Source: JBKEDC01 sp047972995 (GTDB lineage Bacteria > Bacteroidota > Bacteroidia > Bacteroidales > Prolixibacteraceae). Taken from it: a stretch of 64,000 bases of DNA. The translations under genes were made by a program, and so were the position numbers. The stretch is from contig JBKEBD010000004.1 of assembly GCA_047972995.1 (NCBI GenBank), positions 123,612 to 187,611 on the forward strand, written 5' to 3'. Shown one piece after another: positions 17,312 to 26,254 of this stretch. How positions within the stretch are numbered: the first letter of the stretch is position 1; the number at the start of each line of letters is the position of its first letter. The notes under the pieces were generated by a model. It was not told the origin of the DNA, did no database searches, and worked only from the letters and a program-made list of their open reading frames with translations.

Positions 17312-18331
17312 CTATTTCCCCATTTCTTTGGTGGAAAGCAAACCACAAGCGGCAAAAATATCTTGCCCACGCGAAGCTCGAATGGTGGTCGTAATACCTT
17401 TGGCTTCTAGGCCTTCTTTAAATCGTTCAATAGAATTATCTGTAGTGCTACGCAAGGGAGTGCCGGGAATTTCATGGAATCGAATGAGATTCATGCGACA
17501 CTTTATCCCATCAAGTGCACGAGCTAATTCGAGCACATGAGCCGATGAATCATTCATGCCCGGAAAAACAATGTATTCAAACGACACTCGGCGCTGCCCT
17601 CCAAAATCGTGCACCCGAATGACATCGAGCACCTCATTTAAACTTTGCTTCTGCTCGATTGGCATGAGCTCTTTGCGTTCCTCGTGAATGGGGTTGTGCA
17701 AACTAATGGCAAGATGACATTCCGACTCAGCTAAGAATCGGCGCAAACTATCTAGCATGCCGATTGACGACACCGTAATGCGACGTGGGCTCTTTGCCAT
17801 ACCCCATTCTGAGGTGAGTATCTCGGTACTTTTCAGCACTTCATCGAGATTATCGAAAGGCTCACCCATACCCATATAAACGATGTTGGTAATGTCGTTA
17901 TATTCTGCAATGCTACGCAACTGGTTGAGAATTTCTCCCGCTGTAAGTTGCGACTGAAATCCCTGCTTTCCTGTCATGCAAAACAGGCAGTTCATCTTGC
18001 AGCCCACTTGCGATGATACGCAAACGGTGCGTCGATCGCGATCGGGAATCATGGCTGTTTCAATGTATTTCCCATCGGTGGTAGGGAATAAATATTTCTT
18101 CGTACCATCGGTGCTTTCCTGTACTTTTATGGGAGAAATCAACCCAAAATCATAGTGCTCTTGCAACAATTCGCGCGCCTTCTTTGAAAGGTTACTCATT
18201 TCTTCAATCGAGCTGATTTCTTTTTTATATAGCCAATCGCAAATTTGCTTAGCGGTAAATTTCGGCAAGTTCAATTCCAAGCAGATAGCTTGCAATTCCG
18301 ATAGGGTTTTCCCAAATAAAGCTTGTTTCAT
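17312..18331 (-). CDS. rlmN: 23S rRNA (adenine(2503)-C(2))-methyltransferase / tRNA m2A37 methylase
   Basis: A 339-residue radical SAM enzyme. The iron-sulfur cluster cysteines are C111, C115 and C118 in CKMNCLFC, and an N-terminal RlmN domain (about residues 1-70) is present. The C-terminal region retains a Cys in DIFAACGLL that should accept the methyl group, with a second cysteine in HLAISLHNP-to-CRMNLIRFHEIPG. RlmN methylates A2503 of 23S rRNA and A37 of some tRNAs. It is a single gene, convergent with the sulfatase; the upstream gap contains repeat copies and folA lies beyond them on the same strand. Confidence 0.95.
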   Translation of the reverse strand: MKQALFGKTLSELQAICLELNLPKFTAKQICDWLYKKEISSIEEMSNLSKKARELLQEHYDFGLISPIKVQESTDGTKKYLFPTTDGKYIETAMIPDRDRRTVCVSSQVGCKMNCLFCMTGKQGFQSQLTAGEILNQLRSIAEYNDITNIVYMGMGEPFDNLDEVLKSTEILTSEWGMAKSPRRITVSSIGMLDSLRRFLAESECHLAISLHNPIHEERKELMPIEQKQSLNEVLDVIRVHDFGGQRRVSFEYIVFPGMNDSSAHVLELARALDGIKCRMNLIRFHEIPGTPLRSTTDNSIERFKEGLEAKGITTTIRASRGQDIFAACGLLSTKEMGK

Positions 18332-18337
18332 GATTTA

Positions 18338-18365
18338 ATCCCCATCTAAGCTCCCCAAGGGGAAG
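18338..18365. repeat. GC-rich dispersed palindrome (family P), copy 3
   Basis: aatccccatctaag precedes the stem ctccccaaggggaag, immediately before the rlmN start codon. It could form a stem in the folA read-through transcript, or simply be an inert repeat. Confidence 0.6.
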
Positions 18366-18415
18366 AATAGAAATTCAGGGGTGTTTTTTTGTGGCTTATG
18401 CCGTTATTATTTAAC

Positions 18416-18537
18416 AACCTGAGTTTCGGATAAGCTTTCACCACAGGATTTATTTCAAAAATAGCTGCAATTAGAAGCCTTTTGCTCAGTTTTTGAGCAG
18501 AACAACCTGAGGCAAAATCTTATCCGAAACTCAGGTT
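18416..18537. repeat. MITE-like element (family A), copy 1
   Basis: A 122-base sequence is bounded by exact 19-base inverted ends AACCTGAGTTTCGGATAAG. Inside are a second short hairpin (ctcagtttttgag) and an extra copy of the end core, CAACCTGAGG. About 85% of it matches, by eye, the reverse complement of the element at 62942-63066, and most matches 42261-42421. It has no coding capacity. It fills the gap between rlmN and folA. No clear target duplication was seen. Confidence 0.8.
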
Positions 18538-18564
18538 AATATGCAGAACATGGGTAGCGTTTCT

Positions 18565-19083
18565 CTAGCTATCCCCCTCAGTAGAGCGGGAGGGAGCCTT
18601 CACCAAATCAATAAACGAATAATCTAAATTATTTTTTCCATCGTGGTGTTTTTCTGCACTTGCTATGGTCCAATCTTCAGGGCTATATGATGAGAAGAAC
18701 ACATCAGCCCCCTCAAAAGTTCGATGTATCTGAGTGAGATATAGTTTATTGGCGTGAGCGTAAAACTGATTATAGATTGAACCTCCTCCAATTACAAAGG
18801 CTTCCGATTCGCCTTCCACCTTTACCAAAGCTTCCTCTACCGAATGCACCACCTCGCAACCATCAAACTGCGCTTCAACATCGCTTGTAATCACAATGTG
18901 CCTACGATTAGGCAGCGGATATTTGGGCAAAGAAAGCAATGTTTTTCGCCCCATAATAATGGTATGCCCCGAAGTAATTGCTTTAAATCGTTTGAGGTCT
19001 TCCGAAATATAAACCAACATATCGTTGGCTCTACCAATGCCTTTATCTTCTGCAATGGCTACAATGAGAGCGATGTTTGTCAT
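18565..19083 (-). CDS. folA: Dihydrofolate reductase
   Basis: A 172-residue DHFR reducing dihydrofolate to tetrahydrofolate with NADPH. Family motifs are in place: ALIVAIAEDKGIG at the start, the catalytic acidic position in the DLKRFKAIT helix, GHTIIMGRKTLLSLP, and the late GGGSIYNQF. The normal C-terminal beta strand ends at about DYSFIDLVK; the last ten residues (APSRSTEGDS) are encoded by a GC-rich palindromic repeat, so the element has replaced the native stop. A -7-like TATTTTTG lies at 19119-19112 on the minus strand. thyA, its pathway partner, is next upstream on the same strand, 579 bases away. Confidence 0.95.
   Translation of the reverse strand: MTNIALIVAIAEDKGIGRANDMLVYISEDLKRFKAITSGHTIIMGRKTLLSLPKYPLPNRRHIVITSDVEAQFDGCEVVHSVEEALVKVEGESEAFVIGGGSIYNQFYAHANKLYLTQIHRTFEGADVFFSSYSPEDWTIASAEKHHDGKNNLDYSFIDLVKAPSRSTEGDS
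18569..18598. repeat. GC-rich dispersed palindrome (family P), copy 4, inside the 3' end of folA
   Basis: tatccccctcagtagagcgg followed by gagggagcc belongs to the same repeat theme as copies at 12997, 36873 and 39988. It overlaps the last codons and ends just before the folA stop codon (18565-18567). Confidence 0.6.
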
Positions 19084-19662
19084 TTGTCGTTAAGTATGAT
19101 TTAAACGAGAGCAAAAATATCACTTTTCTGGCAAAACCACAACGGAGTCCTGCAGCATAGCAAGCGATCGAAAACCACTTCTGCATTAACAACAAGCCGT
19201 TGGCGGAATTAAATTAGAATATATTTAACTAGTTCAATAGGCTTTTTATTTCAAAATTTCTACTGAAACCTTAATAACCTAAGTGCCGCTTAAGATATTG
19301 CCCTAATTTCCAATTCTGCACTTTACAAAGTCTAAGCGTATGGGTAAGTAGGTAGGGCGAGGGTTAGCTTCAAGATGCCGCCTGGTTGTATGGCGCTGCG
19401 CTATACATCTGCTTCACTTTTTCTTAGCATAGCTTGTACTTTTTCGCAAAACACTATTCCACAAAAAGTTACAATTTTGCTTCTAAAAAAATGCAAGTAG
19501 CCAGTAACGCCCGCTACTTTTTACAACAAAAATACAAGTCAGACCATCCGACGAAGTCTTTTTTTCAACAAAAATACAAGCAAGATTAAGCAAGCAAGTC
19601 CATTTTTGTGCAAAAAAGACCAAAGTCTATATTGAACGCAATTTTTTTTGCCCCAAAACTTA
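19084..19662. other. AT-rich intergenic region with short spaced repeats
   Basis: No gene is apparent. The 15-mer CAACAAAAATACAAG occurs at 19524-19538 and again at 19566-19580, 42 bases apart; its reverse complement is at 33373-33387. Between copies are short variable stems (gtagc...gctac then a T run near 19497-19522). The stretch 19340-19420 is less AT-rich but has no open frame or RNA fold that I recognise. Confidence 0.45.
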
Positions 19663-20457
19663 CTACACCGACACCTTTCCTGCAATATGAGGGTGAGCAT
19701 GATAGTTCACCAATTCGAAGTCTTCATATTTAAAATCAAAAATAGACTTCACCTCTGGATTAATTTTCATGGTGGGTAGTGCGAATGGTTCTCGCGATAA
19801 TTGCAATTTCACCTGATCCATGTGGTCATTATATATATGTACGTCGCCACCAGTCCAAATAAAATCGCTGGGTTCCAGTCCGCACACCTGCGCCAACATT
19901 TGAGTAAGCAAAGCATAAGATGCAATGTTGAAGGGCACACCCAAAAAGGTGTCGGCACTGCGCTGATAAAGCTGACAAGAGAGCTTACCATCGGCCACAT
20001 AAAATTGAAACAAGCAATGACAAGGTGGCAATGCCATGTCATTCACCTCTGCTACATTCCACGCACAAACCAAGTGGCGACGCGAATTGGGATTGTGCTT
20101 CAAATCGTGCTCCAATTGTGCTATCTGGTCGATATGCCCCCCACCATATTTTCCCCAGCTACGCCATTGGTGACCATAAACATGCCCCAAGTCGCCATTT
20201 TCATCGGCCCACTCATTCCATATGCGCACGCCATTATCATTAAGATATTTGATGTTGGTATCGCCAGCCAAAAACCACAGCAGCTCATGAATAATCGATT
20301 TCAAATGCGTTTTTTTGGTCGTTACCAATGGAAACCCATCGGCTAAATTAAATCGCATTTGATATCCAAACACACTTTGTGTACCTGTGCCTGTTCGGTC
20401 TCCTTTTGTTGCCCCATGCGTTAGCACATGGTTGAGTAGCTCTAAATATTGCTTCAT
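19663..20457 (-). CDS. thyA: Thymidylate synthase
   Basis: A 264-residue ThyA, the usual length. It methylates dUMP to dTMP with methylene-tetrahydrofolate, producing the dihydrofolate that FolA recycles. Motifs seen: GDRTGTGTQSVFG near the N-terminus, LWFLAGDTNIKYLNDNGVRIWNEW, the catalytic cysteine in LPPCHCLFQFYV, and RSADTFLGVPFNIASYALL. The minus-strand -7 box TAACTTTG lies at 20484-20477, 20 bases before the start codon, so the leader is very short. Confidence 0.97.
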   Translation of the reverse strand: MKQYLELLNHVLTHGATKGDRTGTGTQSVFGYQMRFNLADGFPLVTTKKTHLKSIIHELLWFLAGDTNIKYLNDNGVRIWNEWADENGDLGHVYGHQWRSWGKYGGGHIDQIAQLEHDLKHNPNSRRHLVCAWNVAEVNDMALPPCHCLFQFYVADGKLSCQLYQRSADTFLGVPFNIASYALLTQMLAQVCGLEPSDFIWTGGDVHIYNDHMDQVKLQLSREPFALPTMKINPEVKSIFDFKYEDFELVNYHAHPHIAGKVSV

Positions 20458-20589
20458 ATTCTGTTATAAAAGTGCACAAAGTTATCTTTTTACACAATCA
20501 CTTTCCTAATCATTGCACAAAGTTAACTATTCAGTTTACTTACACAAACCCGTATTTGAATCATCCCGTAGTTTAACTCCTATTCAAAT

Positions 20590-21462
20590 CTATTTGGACG
20601 AAAACGCCAGCTGTGCCTTGCTATATCCCAACTCAATCATTTCTGATGCCCGATCAAACTCTAGTGTTCCACAAGCATTTCGCGCAATTTCAATCTCTAC
20701 ATCAGGCGGATAGGATGCTATCTTTGTGCGCGCTATCGTGCTCTGCATCGTGTCGAAAGCTTTATCTGCCACATCATAGATTCCCAAACTTTTAGCCGCA
20801 AGATTCTTTTCTTTCTCAAAACTCTGAATAAAATTTTTAATTCCTTGGCGAAATGGCGAGCTTTCATCTCCCACCTCAAAGCTCACCGGTTCTGGGTGCT
20901 CTTCTACAATTAATGCCCCACCTAAGTTTACCGCAATAGTCAAATCTGTTTCATCTCGAAAAGTAGGCGCAATGGGCACCGGATTTAACACGCCCCCATC
21001 AATCAAAATATAGTCTTTATACTTCACAGGCGTAAAAAACAACGGAAGCGAAATCGAAGCACGAATAGCATCAAACAACGACCCCGTGCTAATCCACACT
21101 TCTTTCTCTGTAACAATGTCAGTAGCCACAGCGGTAAATGACACCGATAAATCCTCGATTTCAATATCTTCCAGAAAATCAATGAGCGTATTTATAATTT
21201 TTTCGCCCTTAAACAGCCCTCCATTCCCCCAAGAAACATCAAGCAAAGTAGCCATGTCAAGCATATTAATCGAACGCATCCACCCCTCTAGCTGGTCCAA
21301 CTTTCCAGCCGCATACACTCCGCCAATAAGCGAACCAATAGAACAGCCGGCAATCGACTTAATTTCATAATCATTTTCTAGCAGCCACCGAATAACTCCA
21401 ATGTGAGCAAGCCCCCGAGCCCCTCCACTACCAAGCACTAAGGATACTGTTTTCTTTGTCAT
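20590..21462 (-). CDS. Patatin-like phospholipase (RssA/YchK type)
   Basis: A 290-residue patatin-family hydrolase when started at the ATG at 21462; a longer in-frame start at 21531 would add an unlikely Trp/Cys-rich leader. The oxyanion-hole motif LGSGGARGLAHIGV (about residues 9-22), the nucleophile elbow G-C-S-I-G (serine near residue 41) and the catalytic aspartate in IDGGVLNPVP are present. Such short cytosolic patatins cleave acyl esters of lipids; the native substrate is unknown. It is downstream of no operon partner and is followed by thyA on the same strand after 132 bases. Confidence 0.9.
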   Translation of the reverse strand: MTKKTVSLVLGSGGARGLAHIGVIRWLLENDYEIKSIAGCSIGSLIGGVYAAGKLDQLEGWMRSINMLDMATLLDVSWGNGGLFKGEKIINTLIDFLEDIEIEDLSVSFTAVATDIVTEKEVWISTGSLFDAIRASISLPLFFTPVKYKDYILIDGGVLNPVPIAPTFRDETDLTIAVNLGGALIVEEHPEPVSFEVGDESSPFRQGIKNFIQSFEKEKNLAAKSLGIYDVADKAFDTMQSTIARTKIASYPPDVEIEIARNACGTLEFDRASEMIELGYSKAQLAFSSK

Positions 21463-21799
21463 ATACTTATTATTATAGATTGCTTTGCACACTTTCCACA
21501 AACACCATTTGAACCACGCGTTGCATTTCATTTGACGTAAATTCCAAATTTAATCTTTTTAAATTACTTCAGTGATTAATGCATCAATAAAAAAACACAC
21601 TTCACCATCGCAGCATAACAAAATAAATTTACAGCCTACCCAATTACCATTCTCCCCCATATACAATAAAACCTCAACAGCCTAGCAAACAAAAGTCGCC
21701 TACTCGTTTTGAAACTAAAATCTATCGTTAATATCCAACAATCAACTGCTAAAAACATTATATTTGTCACACATTTACAACTTTACACCACTCTCAGTC
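21463..21799. other. Intergenic region between divergent genes
   Basis: This 337-base AT-rich gap separates the patatin gene and the hexosaminidase, which point away from each other, so it must hold both promoters. I see no clear TTTG-N19-TAnnTTTG match, no RNA gene and no strong inverted repeat. Confidence 0.35.
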
Positions 21800-24079
21800 A
21801 TGCTAAAGAAACTTACACTCATCTCCTTAGTGTGGTTCTCATCTGTGGCAGTTTTTGCCCAAAGCACCCCACTCAACCTAATCCCACAACCCAACAAAAT
21901 CAGCATTTCCACAGGCTCTTTCTTGCTCGATGAAAACACTCGAATTATATACATCGACACCTCACTTGTGAATGAAGCTCAATTCTTGCAAACAGAACTT
22001 CGAAAAAGAGGACACCAACTCATGACTAGCAATCATGGGAAAAGAAGAATAGAATTACAAATAAATGAAAATATCGAAGGAGAAGAAGCCTATCGAATAA
22101 ATGCAAGCGAGGACATCTACACCATAAGCGCAAGCACAAGCACAGGCATCTTCTATGGCGTGCAAACTTTCTTGCAGCTTTTCCCTGCAGAGAATAAAAC
22201 AACTGAAATTCCACTTGTTCAAATTGAAGACACTCCCCGCTTCGAATGGCGCGGAATGCACCTTGATGTTTCTCGACATTTCTCAGAGGTTGACGAAATC
22301 AAACGCCTGCTCGATCAAATGGCTCGCGTGAAACTCAACGTTTTCCACTGGCACCTTACCGACGACCAAGGCTGGCGCATTGAAATACCAAAATATCCAC
22401 GGCTAGTTAGCGTTGGCGCCACGCGCGACTCTTCACTCGTGGGACACCTCACTCGCCAACCTTATCAATACGAATATGAAAAAGTGCAAGGATACTACAC
22501 CCAAGAGCAAGTAAAAGAAGTAGTAGCATATGCCGCAAAACTACACATCAATGTAATGCCCGAGCTAGAAATGCCCGGACACGCACAAGCCGTGCTTGCC
22601 GCCTATCCTCAACTCGGATGCTTCCCCGGTGATTCCGTAAAGGTATGGACTCGATGGGGGGTATCGGAAAATATTTTTTGCGCCGGAAAAGATGAAACAT
22701 TCGAATTTGTGCAAGATGTACTTGACGAATTTGTAAAACTATTTCCTTACGAATATATTCATGTAGGAGGAGATGAATGTCCAACCGCTCATTGGGAGAA
22801 ATGTGAACTTTGTCAGAAACGCATGAAAGAAACAGGCTGCAAAAACGAGCATGAATTGCAATCATACTTCATTGCCCGAATGGGTAAATACCTTGAAACA
22901 AAAGGGAAGAACATCATTGGATGGGACGAAATATTGCAAGGTGGGATTCCTGAAGGAGCTGCCATTATGAGTTGGCGTGGCGAAAAAGGAGGGATAAAAG
23001 CCTCTGAACTTGGACATAAGACTGTAATGACACCTGCCAATACCGTATATCTCGATATGCTTCAAAGCATCGACCCCCAAGAACCACTCAGCATTGGAGG
23101 TCCTGTTGACTTGGAAAAAGTGTACAAATACGACCCTGCCCCTTTCTACCTCGACGAGAAAGTGAAACAAAACATCATCGGTGGACAAGCAAACCTTTGG
23201 CGAGAATACATACATTCCGATGCACACACCGAATATATGTACTTCCCCAGAGTTCAAGCCCTATCTGAAGTACTTTGGACACAACCCGAAAACAAAAACT
23301 TCAAGAGTTTCATCAAACGCCTCGATGAAGAATACGCTCGATTATACGCCAACGATATTAATTTCAGAGTGCCTCCACCCGAAGGACTAAGTCCGATTCA
23401 GCTATACACATCAAGAATAGTGGACATTCAACTTACTTGTTCTTCAAAAGAAGCACAAATATACTTCACCACCGATGGTAGCGAACCTAGCCTTCAATCG
23501 GAATTATACACCGCTAAAATAACAATTCCTCTTCGCGATTCCATCATATTTAAAACAGCAAGCTACTTGCCAAGTGGCAAAAGAAGCTACACCGTAACAT
23601 CGAAACTCAAACATCACCATCAACAACCTACACAACTTAGCCTCACCGAACAAGGAGTAAACTATAAGGTATTTCAAGGACCTTTTTATTCCACTCGAGA
23701 AATTGGAGGAACTCCCATCTCCTCGGGCAAACTCAAGTGGATGTACATTTCATCTGATATTTTAGGAGTTATGCGTGGTTGGGAATTTAGCGGCTTCTTA
23801 AAAGTAGATGCTAAAGGGCTTTACTACTTCCAGCTTTGGAGTATCTGTGGTTCTTCACTTTACATTGGCGACAACCTCGTAATTGACAACGATGGATTCA
23901 GCTATGACAATACCCGATCAGGTCAAATAGAACTCAATCCCGGATTCTACCCTTTCACCGTGAAATATTTCAACATGGACGATGGGCACGACATTCGTTT
24001 ATCCTTCAAGCGCCCACGAGCTAAAAAGCTAAGTACCTTCCCCGGCGAAAACTTTCACATCATACCGAAAGTAGAATAA
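21800..24079 (+). CDS. Beta-N-acetylhexosaminidase, GH20, with C-terminal chitobiase-like and PA14 domains
   Basis: A 759-residue secreted enzyme, started at 21800 to give the signal peptide MLKKLTLISLVWFSSVAVFA. Domains in order: GH20b (about 25-150), GH20 TIM barrel (about 155-500) with the catalytic pair D325-E326 in HVGGDECP and the substrate-binding FHWHLTDDQGWRIEI, a chitobiase/hexosaminidase C-terminal Ig-like segment (FTTDGSEP, about 540-620), and a PA14-like module (about 640-750). It removes terminal beta-linked GlcNAc or GalNAc from glycans in the periplasm or at the surface. It stands alone, ending in the long palindromic terminator shared with pyrH. Confidence 0.94.
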   Translation: MLKKLTLISLVWFSSVAVFAQSTPLNLIPQPNKISISTGSFLLDENTRIIYIDTSLVNEAQFLQTELRKRGHQLMTSNHGKRRIELQINENIEGEEAYRINASEDIYTISASTSTGIFYGVQTFLQLFPAENKTTEIPLVQIEDTPRFEWRGMHLDVSRHFSEVDEIKRLLDQMARVKLNVFHWHLTDDQGWRIEIPKYPRLVSVGATRDSSLVGHLTRQPYQYEYEKVQGYYTQEQVKEVVAYAAKLHINVMPELEMPGHAQAVLAAYPQLGCFPGDSVKVWTRWGVSENIFCAGKDETFEFVQDVLDEFVKLFPYEYIHVGGDECPTAHWEKCELCQKRMKETGCKNEHELQSYFIARMGKYLETKGKNIIGWDEILQGGIPEGAAIMSWRGEKGGIKASELGHKTVMTPANTVYLDMLQSIDPQEPLSIGGPVDLEKVYKYDPAPFYLDEKVKQNIIGGQANLWREYIHSDAHTEYMYFPRVQALSEVLWTQPENKNFKSFIKRLDEEYARLYANDINFRVPPPEGLSPIQLYTSRIVDIQLTCSSKEAQIYFTTDGSEPSLQSELYTAKITIPLRDSIIFKTASYLPSGKRSYTVTSKLKHHHQQPTQLSLTEQGVNYKVFQGPFYSTREIGGTPISSGKLKWMYISSDILGVMRGWEFSGFLKVDAKGLYYFQLWSICGSSLYIGDNLVIDNDGFSYDNTRSGQIELNPGFYPFTVKYFNMDDGHDIRLSFKRPRAKKLSTFPGENFHIIPKVE

Positions 24080-24092
24080 GCCTAGCAGCCCC

Positions 24093-24146
24093 ATATAAAT
24101 AATCAACCCGATTTTACGCTCGTAAAATCGGGTTGATTATTTATAT
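24093..24146. terminator. Bidirectional terminator with 26-base perfect arms
   Basis: The arms 24093-24118 and 24121-24146 are exact reverse complements with only two bases between them (effective loop larger). The convergent GH20 and pyrH genes end on either side. Confidence 0.88.
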
Positions 24147-24200
24147 AAGTTTAAAGTACTAACTACTCAAAACTCAACCTAGAAGTTTCCAAGCCGGCTA

Positions 24201-24911
24201 CTACACCGTAACTACAGTTCCAATATTTTCGCCAGACATTAATCTTGTCAGGTTGCCTTTTGTATCCATATCAAACACTATGATCGACAAATTATTTTCT
24301 TTACACATGGTGGTGGCTGTCAAATCCATAATCTTCAAACCTCGATTATAAATTTCATCAAAAGTAATTGTATCAAATTTAGTTGCTGTAGAATCTTTTT
24401 CGGGGTCAGCAGTGTAAATTCCATCCACACGGGTACCTTTCAACATCACATCGGCACCAATTTCAATACCTCGAAGCGAAGAACCTGTGTCGGTAGTGAA
24501 AAACGGATTTCCTGTTCCCGCTGAAAGGATAACCACCTCACCGTTATTCATACTTTCTAAAGCTTTATCTTTCGAATAAAACTCTCCGATAGGCTCCATT
24601 CTAATGGAAGTAAGCACACGCGACTTCACACCCACCGATGTTAACGCTGAATGTAGTGCCAAACTATTAATCACGGTAGCAAGCATACCCATTTGGTCGC
24701 CTTTCACACGATCGAATCCCTTAGAAGTTCCACTCAATCCGCGGAAAATATTACCTCCACCAATAACAATAGCCACCTGAGTTCCTAACTCTGTAACATT
24801 CCTAATTTCCTCGGCATAATCATTCAATCTAACCGTATCAATGCCATACTCCTGGCTTCCCATCAGTGATTCGCCACTGAGTTTCAATAGTACTCTTTTA
24901 TATTTCGTCAT
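24201..24911 (-). CDS. pyrH: UMP kinase
   Basis: A 236-residue amino-acid-kinase-fold UMP kinase. It phosphorylates UMP to UDP with ATP. Family motifs are visible: RVLLKLSGESLMG at the N-terminus, VIGGGNIFRG, DRVKGDQMGMLATVINSLAL, and the STAGTGNPFFTTD-type loop (SAGTGNPFFTTDTGS). The -7-like box TAACTTTG is on the minus strand at 24943-24936, with a GTTG at 24965-24962, a plausible promoter. The frr/tsf genes often found beside pyrH are not here. Confidence 0.97.
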   Translation of the reverse strand: MTKYKRVLLKLSGESLMGSQEYGIDTVRLNDYAEEIRNVTELGTQVAIVIGGGNIFRGLSGTSKGFDRVKGDQMGMLATVINSLALHSALTSVGVKSRVLTSIRMEPIGEFYSKDKALESMNNGEVVILSAGTGNPFFTTDTGSSLRGIEIGADVMLKGTRVDGIYTADPEKDSTATKFDTITFDEIYNRGLKIMDLTATTMCKENNLSIIVFDMDTKGNLTRLMSGENIGTVVTV

Positions 24912-25005
24912 AATCTTGTTTGTTTTACATTAAAGCAAAGTTACAAAAATGTCTTAGCTTTCAACTGCCCAAAGCCTATATTTTATAAGCAAACCCATAA
25001 AAAAA

Positions 25006-25028
25006 GGGCACCCCTTCACGAGATGCCC
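25006..25028 (-). terminator. Terminator of the coiled-coil periplasmic protein gene
   Basis: On the minus strand GGGCA and TGCCC close a stem with inner pairing, followed by seven or more T (25005-24998). It lies 30 bases after the stop codon at 25058. Confidence 0.75.
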
Positions 25029-25057
25029 CCTAACTAACTAAACCACAAATAGCCTTT

Positions 25058-25951
25058 TTATTGCTGAGCTTGAAATCGCCTAGCCTTTTCGTTTTCCATT
25101 CTTTGACCCATCCACAATGCTTTATCTCTTCCTCCTTGACTCACGTGAGATTCTATAGCTATGCGCTGAGCTTGCGCTATTTTATACTGTACTTGCTCTG
25201 CCTCAGGCAAGGCATTTAAAATCTCGTAGTATTCTTTTATTTCTAGCACTTTCATTTGTTTTTGCATTGCCTTTTGCTCTTCTTGCATCGCTTTGCGTTT
25301 TTCTTCTGAAAATTGAGCACTAATCAAATCTTTTCGTTCAGCTTGATACTTAGCTTTTATTTCCTTCACGGCATCGCTTTCTTGAGTCCTAAGCTGCACA
25401 CCTCTTGGTTCTCCTTGAATTCCTCTTGTATATCCTTGCACTCCTTTTTTAATACGAGGTAATTCAGCCATTTCTTGCTTAGCTCTATTTTCATTATTAC
25501 ACTCGTCCTTATTACCCCCATCAAATCTACCACAGGGCGCATCGCCTTTCACAGGTGGATTTCCATGAGATTCTGCAAACTGTCCTCTTGATGAAGGATG
25601 CGACATAGCCAGCCTCGCACTAGGAACTTCAGCATTTATTTTTCGCATCATATCTGCCTGCATATTTCTCCAAGAAAATCTTGCGTCTACAAGTTTTTCA
25701 ACCAAAGTTTGCGCCTTTGAGCTGTTATTCTTATCAGCCAACAGAAGTACATACAACTCGGCTTCATACTGTCTCACCTCTAATTGCTTTCCTGCTATCT
25801 TCTCTTGATAACTCGATTTAATTCCATCCACCTTAGCTCGATCTTCATCGCTAAGTTTAGGACCATTAGCTTGAGCACTCGACAACAACGATACTCCCAT
25901 CATTGCTATCACCAATCCGAAGGCTTTAACTTTATTACTTAATTTCATCAT
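25058..25951 (-). CDS. Secreted helical protein of unknown function
   Basis: A 297-residue protein (or 296 from the second ATG at 25948) with a clear signal peptide ending near SSAQA. The mature chain is almost wholly polar and helical: one block at about residues 35-115 (repeated K/E/Q/R heptads) and another at about 185-295, separated by a linker with two Cys residues (DAPCGRFDGGNKDECNN). The helical blocks recall Spy/CpxP-like LTXXQ chaperones, but I do not see an LTxxQ motif, so no family is claimed. It has its own terminator and stands alone between pyrH and a divergent transporter gene. Confidence 0.7.
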   Translation of the reverse strand: MMKLSNKVKAFGLVIAMMGVSLLSSAQANGPKLSDEDRAKVDGIKSSYQEKIAGKQLEVRQYEAELYVLLLADKNNSSKAQTLVEKLVDARFSWRNMQADMMRKINAEVPSARLAMSHPSSRGQFAESHGNPPVKGDAPCGRFDGGNKDECNNENRAKQEMAELPRIKKGVQGYTRGIQGEPRGVQLRTQESDAVKEIKAKYQAERKDLISAQFSEEKRKAMQEEQKAMQKQMKVLEIKEYYEILNALPEAEQVQYKIAQAQRIAIESHVSQGGRDKALWMGQRMENEKARRFQAQQ

Positions 25952-26254
25952 CTTGTTTTTTTTTTCGATCTGGTTGTTTAGAGCACATTTCCGATATAAT
26001 CGTTTAATTTTACTATCATTAAAAAATGTGAAGATATTTTCCTTATATCCTGTTTTTTTTTGAAATCATCTCCAATTCAAACTGAAGTTATGATAAGTGT
26101 TTTTAATTCCCACTCCAAAGGGAAGTCCGCAATTTCAACAAGATAAACAATGACAATAGAAAATTTCAGAATAAATGACGGTTAAGCATTTAGCAATAAA
26201 TATATACAGATAAAATGTTATCTTTGCAGACGTTATTTTTACAACTTTTAATTT
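25952..26254. other. Divergent intergenic region with a -7 box for the transporter
   Basis: The -7 element TATCTTTG (26219-26226) sits 28 bases before the transporter ATG. A matching TTTG at 19-21 bases upstream is missing, so activation by a regulator is possible. Nothing else was recognised. Confidence 0.45.

Noticed and set aside
19490..19640. Possible CRISPR-like array
   Set aside because: Only two 15-base repeats with AT-rich spacers, and no cas genes; the pattern is too small and irregular.
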